NCBI RefSeq assembly: GCF_006547065.1
Contig: NZ_CP041243.1
Location: 1,069,001-1,133,000 of the forward strand
Length of the DNA: 64,000 bases
Source: Brevundimonas sp. M20
GTDB taxonomy: Bacteria > Pseudomonadota > Alphaproteobacteria > Caulobacterales > Caulobacteraceae
Direction of reading: 5' to 3'
Both the position numbers and the translations under genes were made by a program. The notes under the pieces are model-generated. The model searched no databases. It worked only from the letters and a program-made list of their open reading frames with translations, and was not told the origin of the DNA. Positions 60,885 through 64,000 of the stretch are shown here, piece by piece; the stretch's first letter is position 1; each line of letters starts with the position of its first letter.

Positions 60885-63388
60885 GCGTTGCGACCCAGCT
60901 GATAGGGCTGGCTGGTCGACTCGTAGTCCTGATTGAGGACTGTGTTGAAGACGTTGTTGACCCGGGCGTCCACGCTGACCGTGCCCCAGGGCGTGCGGGC
61001 CACTTCGGCCTCCACGCTCAGGTTCACATCCACCGAGTCGGAGAAATCGACCTTGTCGTAGACGTCGTAGTTCGTGCCGCCGACGTTGATGTTCACGCCG
61101 GTGTCGGCGACCACCTCGATGCCCTGACGGTAGCGGGCGTTGACGTTGGTGCGGACGCGGCCGTCGAGCCAGCGCGCGCTCCAATCGCCGTTGAGGATGA
61201 AGGGCGAGGCGTAGTCCTCGAGCTGGTTGTCCGACAGGGCCTGGATCAGGTCGACCACCTGGCCCCGGTAATAGACCATCACGCCCGACAGCTCGACCTC
61301 GTCGGACATATCGAACAGGCTGAGGTTGGTCGCGTCGGTGTGCGAGAAATTGGTGCTGAAGGTCAGGGTGTGATCCGCGCCGATCGGGCGGGTGTATTCC
61401 AGTGACAGGCCCTTGTAGCTGCGCTCGCCGTCATTGGCGCCGTAGTAGACCGAGCGGGTCGCTGTGGTGCCGGTTTCCCTGTCGTATATCTCGGTGAAGC
61501 GGACCGAACGCGAGATCTGGTCGCGGCCTTCGCGGATGACGCCCTTGACGCGGTACTGACCGCCGATCCAGCCCAGCGGCCCGGTCAGGGCCAGGGTGGC
61601 TTCGTCAGAGTAGGGAGTGTCCAGACCAAGGCCCGAGTAGCGGTTGCTGTCGGTGTGGTTGGTCAGCACCCAGTTGTCGCTCCAGCGACGCTCGGTCCCG
61701 ACGATGGTCGGGGTGCGAGTGTAGGTGCGGGTCACCCCCGCGCCCTCGCGCAGGGCGTAACCGACGAAGCTGCGGTTATAGTAGCGGTTCAGGCCCGCCG
61801 TGACGTTGATTCCGGCCCACGGCAGGTCACGCGACACCGACAGGCGCGGCGCGATGTTGTGGTTGTCCAGGAAGGTCTCGTGATCGTAGCGCAGGCCGGC
61901 GCGGATATCGAAGCCGGCGACATCAAACTGATACTCGGCCCACAGGCCGTAGGAGTTGATCTCCGCGTTGGCGTCGAAGGCGCCGTAGCGCAGCTGGGTC
62001 GTCAGGGCGTAGGCCCCGTTGCGGCAGGCTAGGCTCTCGCCGAGCGTGCAGACGGTGTTGACGTTGATGTTGGCGCTCAGGTGCGAGATGAGCTCCTGCG
62101 GCCGCTCGCGGTGCGCCTGAATGTTCGAGATTTCGAACCCGCCGGCGAGATTGCCGAAGCCCAGCGGCTGCTCCCACTCGCCCTTCAGCGTCGTGGCCTG
62201 CTGGTCCTGATAGAAGTCACCCGCGGCGCCGATCGTGCATGACGATCCGGTCGAACAGCCGGTCATGCCGGGCGCGGAGCTGGAGATGTTGAAGGTGCCC
62301 CAGGGGGCGTCGCGGTCGTTGTCGGTGTCCGCGTGGGTGAGGTCGAGGCTCCAGATCGCGTCGCCGCGCGTGCCGTCCAGACCGAGACGGGTCGTCAGGC
62401 CGCCGCCGTTCGAGATGATCTGGTTGTCGTAGGCGGTGTTGGTCTGGCGGGCCTCGCTCTCATAGGGGGCGTAGGTCACCTGACCCGTCAGCTGGATCGA
62501 GTCGGTGAGATCGTACTCGCCCTTGAGCAGATAGTTCTCGGCCTTGCTACGTTGGCCCCATTCCCCCCACGCGGTGTAGAGGGCGCCGGGGAAGTTGGTC
62601 ACCGTGGCGTTGGTCTGGTTGTAGCCGGCCAGCAGTCGCAGGCGCTCATTGATCGGCAGATCGGCGTTGAAGCCGAAGCGCTCCTTCTCGAACTTCGGTT
62701 CAGCCGGGCGGGCGCCCGAGCCGTAGCTGTCGCGGGCCAGCTCGGACATCCGGTACTCGGCCATGCCGTCGCTGGTCATGCCGTAATAGGTCTGGAAGCC
62801 GAAGGAATGCGCGGGCGCGCGGGTGTTGATCTCGACGACGCCGCCCTGGAAGTCTCCGTAGCGGGCCGAGATGTTGGAGTCGCGAACCGTCAGGTCGCCG
62901 ATCAGACTGGTGTCCACCCAGTGCGTCTGGGCCGAGGCCGCGGCGACACCCGTACCGGTGAAGTCGCCCGGAAGCGCGTCCTCGTCGTAGCTGTAGTTGT
63001 TCACCCCCACGCCATCGAGGATGAACAGGTTGTCGTTCACCGATCCTCCCGAGATGGAGAGGGTCTCGGGGCGCAGGTCCTGAAGCGCCTCCCGGGTCGC
63101 ATTGCCCGCCGAGTTGCTGAACTGGGCCGTCGGCAGGATGCGCAGGATGCTGTTCACATCGCCGGACCCGGGCGCACGGCTCCGGATCGTTTCGAAATTC
63201 AGGGTGGTGGAGCCGGACTCGCCGCCCGAGCCATAAACCGGCGCGGCCGGCGGCGTGGTCGTGGTGTCATCCACGACCACCGTCGGAACAGCCTGGGTCG
63301 ACGGCGCCGCGGTCTGCGCCGCGGCGATGCCTGCGTGAGTGAAAAGGGCCGCCGCCGCTGCGGAGGAAAGGAGATGACGCGTGATCAT
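60857..63388 (-). CDS. TonB-dependent receptor, probably Fur-controlled
   Basis: 843 residues: signal peptide (LLSSAAAAALFTHAGIAAAQ), a plug-like domain without an obvious TonB box but with ILRILPTAQFSNSAGNATREAL, LSISGGSVNDNLFILDGVGVNN and ISARYGDFQGGVVEINTRAP, then a barrel ending AWVSVKFRY. A Fur-like site lies 50 nt upstream, and the di-heme peroxidase gene overlaps its end. TonB follows on the opposite strand. Metal or metal-chelate uptake is the likely role; the ligand is unknown. Confidence 0.9.
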   Translation of the reverse strand: MITRHLLSSAAAAALFTHAGIAAAQTAAPSTQAVPTVVVDDTTTTPPAAPVYGSGGESGSTTLNFETIRSRAPGSGDVNSILRILPTAQFSNSAGNATREALQDLRPETLSISGGSVNDNLFILDGVGVNNYSYDEDALPGDFTGTGVAAASAQTHWVDTSLIGDLTVRDSNISARYGDFQGGVVEINTRAPAHSFGFQTYYGMTSDGMAEYRMSELARDSYGSGARPAEPKFEKERFGFNADLPINERLRLLAGYNQTNATVTNFPGALYTAWGEWGQRSKAENYLLKGEYDLTDSIQLTGQVTYAPYESEARQTNTAYDNQIISNGGGLTTRLGLDGTRGDAIWSLDLTHADTDNDRDAPWGTFNISSSAPGMTGCSTGSSCTIGAAGDFYQDQQATTLKGEWEQPLGFGNLAGGFEISNIQAHRERPQELISHLSANINVNTVCTLGESLACRNGAYALTTQLRYGAFDANAEINSYGLWAEYQFDVAGFDIRAGLRYDHETFLDNHNIAPRLSVSRDLPWAGINVTAGLNRYYNRSFVGYALREGAGVTRTYTRTPTIVGTERRWSDNWVLTNHTDSNRYSGLGLDTPYSDEATLALTGPLGWIGGQYRVKGVIREGRDQISRSVRFTEIYDRETGTTATRSVYYGANDGERSYKGLSLEYTRPIGADHTLTFSTNFSHTDATNLSLFDMSDEVELSGVMVYYRGQVVDLIQALSDNQLEDYASPFILNGDWSARWLDGRVRTNVNARYRQGIEVVADTGVNINVGGTNYDVYDKVDFSDSVDVNLSVEAEVARTPWGTVSVDARVNNVFNTVLNQDYESTSQPYQLGRNAWVSVKFRY

Positions 63389-63788
63389 GGATGCACCCCG
63401 AACTTTGAGGCCGCCGGGTTATCCGTGCTTATGTGAATTTGCAAATCATTATCATAAAATCGACCCGGAGCGGCGCGGGCCGTGGTCCGGTATCAATCCC
63501 GGCGTGTGAGGGGGGCTGTTTCGCGCGTTGACGGCCCGAGCGGTCGGGCAAACCGGTGAGAACCGAAGACCGCTGCGATGTGTCGGCTGTGGAACTGACG
63601 GCGGGAGCGCCGGTGCGGGGGGGGGGCTGCTCCGAACCGGTCCTTCGGTCAGGGCCTGCAGATTCTTTTGAGGCAAGCGGCGGGCGGCGGCGTCTTACCC
63701 GGTGAGACCTTACAGGCCCTCTGTGCGTTACCTCGCGCCCAGCCCCGGCTACTTCTGCCCGGGGGCGGTCCAAAGAGATGTTGATGTG
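63389..63788. other. Intergenic region with Fur-like site; no gene seen
   Basis: TTTGCAAATCATTATCATAAA at 63438-63458 (positions given, key core ATCATTATCAT) resembles a Fur box and fits control of the receptor. The remaining 300 bases have no convincing ORF or repeat; the frames present there are high-GC shadows without a family pattern. Confidence 0.5.
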
Positions 63789-64000
63789 ATGAAGACCTCG
63801 ACGCCCAAATCGGCCTATCTCCGATGGCTCTCCGGAGCAATGAGCCGTCCCGCCGGCGCAGCCCGGGTGCTGGATGCGCCCGATGACCTCGTTCTGGGCT
63901 ACGCCACCGGCTACGACGCGGCGATGATCGCGCCCTTCGTGCGGTCGCTGCGGGCGGTTTTCGACGGCGCCGTCGCCCTGGTGGTGGATCGCCGCGCCGA
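63789..64000 (+). CDS. Unrecognised protein, N-terminal part (runs off window)
   Basis: About 70 residues are visible from ATG 63789. They include DDLVLGYATGYDAAMIAPFV, then a helix and FDGAVALVVDRRA. The alternating strand-helix pattern suggests a Rossmann-like start, perhaps a glycosyltransferase-type protein, but I do not recognise the family. An out-of-frame ATG just upstream is followed at once by a stop. The gene continues beyond the window. Confidence 0.5.
   Translation, partial: MKTSTPKSAYLRWLSGAMSRPAGAARVLDAPDDLVLGYATGYDAAMIAPFVRSLRAVFDGAVALVVDRRA

Overview
The window looks like a chromosomal segment from a Caulobacterales-type alphaproteobacterium, with Brevundimonas or a close relative as the best guess. 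The basis is very high GC with strong GC bias at third codon positions, four TonB-dependent receptor genes, a DPP-IV-type peptidase, a secreted amidase, and Calx-beta/RTX type I secretion cargo. This assignment comes from gene style only, not from a marker gene. I see one tRNA (Lys, CTT), no rRNA, no CRISPR array and no intact transposon.

Layout. 1-4.0 kb: an alpha-mannosidase pair (GH47 cut by the window edge, GH92 lipoprotein) separated by a HigBA/RelE-type toxin-antitoxin operon. 4.0-16.2 kb: a TetR-controlled block with a GXWXG/DUF4334 protein, a Coq4 homologue, a DUF2147 protein, an acyl-CoA ligase, a flavin dehydrogenase, a large TonB-dependent receptor, a PraB-like secreted protein and a second receptor-like barrel. 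It plausibly handles a hydrophobic substrate. 16.3-24.6 kb: tRNA-Lys, an APC amino-acid permease with an Hpt protein, chorismate mutase, ferredoxin-NADP reductase, dipeptidyl peptidase IV and an amidase. GC-rich palindromes are scattered between these genes, and an iron permease gene with an internal deletion follows. 24.8-30.4 kb: a 1,861-residue RTX extracellular nuclease. 30.4-34.1 kb: sulfate activation (cysD, cysNC) and a ROK fructokinase. 34.1-43.3 kb: the DctB/DctD two-component system, its recognisable DNA sites, a sigma-54 promoter and dctA, then a TonB receptor and a secreted alpha/beta hydrolase. 43.4-47.7 kb: threonine biosynthesis (thrC convergent with thrB and a fused aspartokinase-homoserine dehydrogenase). 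48.4-58.7 kb: a nine-gene operon, ilvD-ilvC-ilvG-ilvM-leuA-ilvE-leuC-leuD-leuB, that covers nearly the whole branched-chain pathway. 58.9-63.4 kb: TonB, a di-heme peroxidase and a TonB receptor with Fur-like sites.

The most coherent system is the regulation of amino-acid synthesis. The thr genes and the ilv-leu operon each start with a short leader ORF followed by a Rho-independent terminator. The threonine leader is rich in Thr/Ile codons and ends much like the enterobacterial ThrL peptide. The other leader is rich in Leu/Ile/Val codons. In both, the end of the leader ORF is nearly complementary to the first arm of the terminator, as an antiterminator would require. The first enzymes of both pathways are short: the aspartokinase-homoserine dehydrogenase fusion has no visible ACT domain and LeuA stops where its leucine-binding domain would begin. 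I infer that translation-coupled attenuation has largely taken over from allosteric feedback here.

Other points to check are a DctD whose GAFTGA loop reads GAFPGA, a mosaic amidase N-terminus, and the iron permease remnant.
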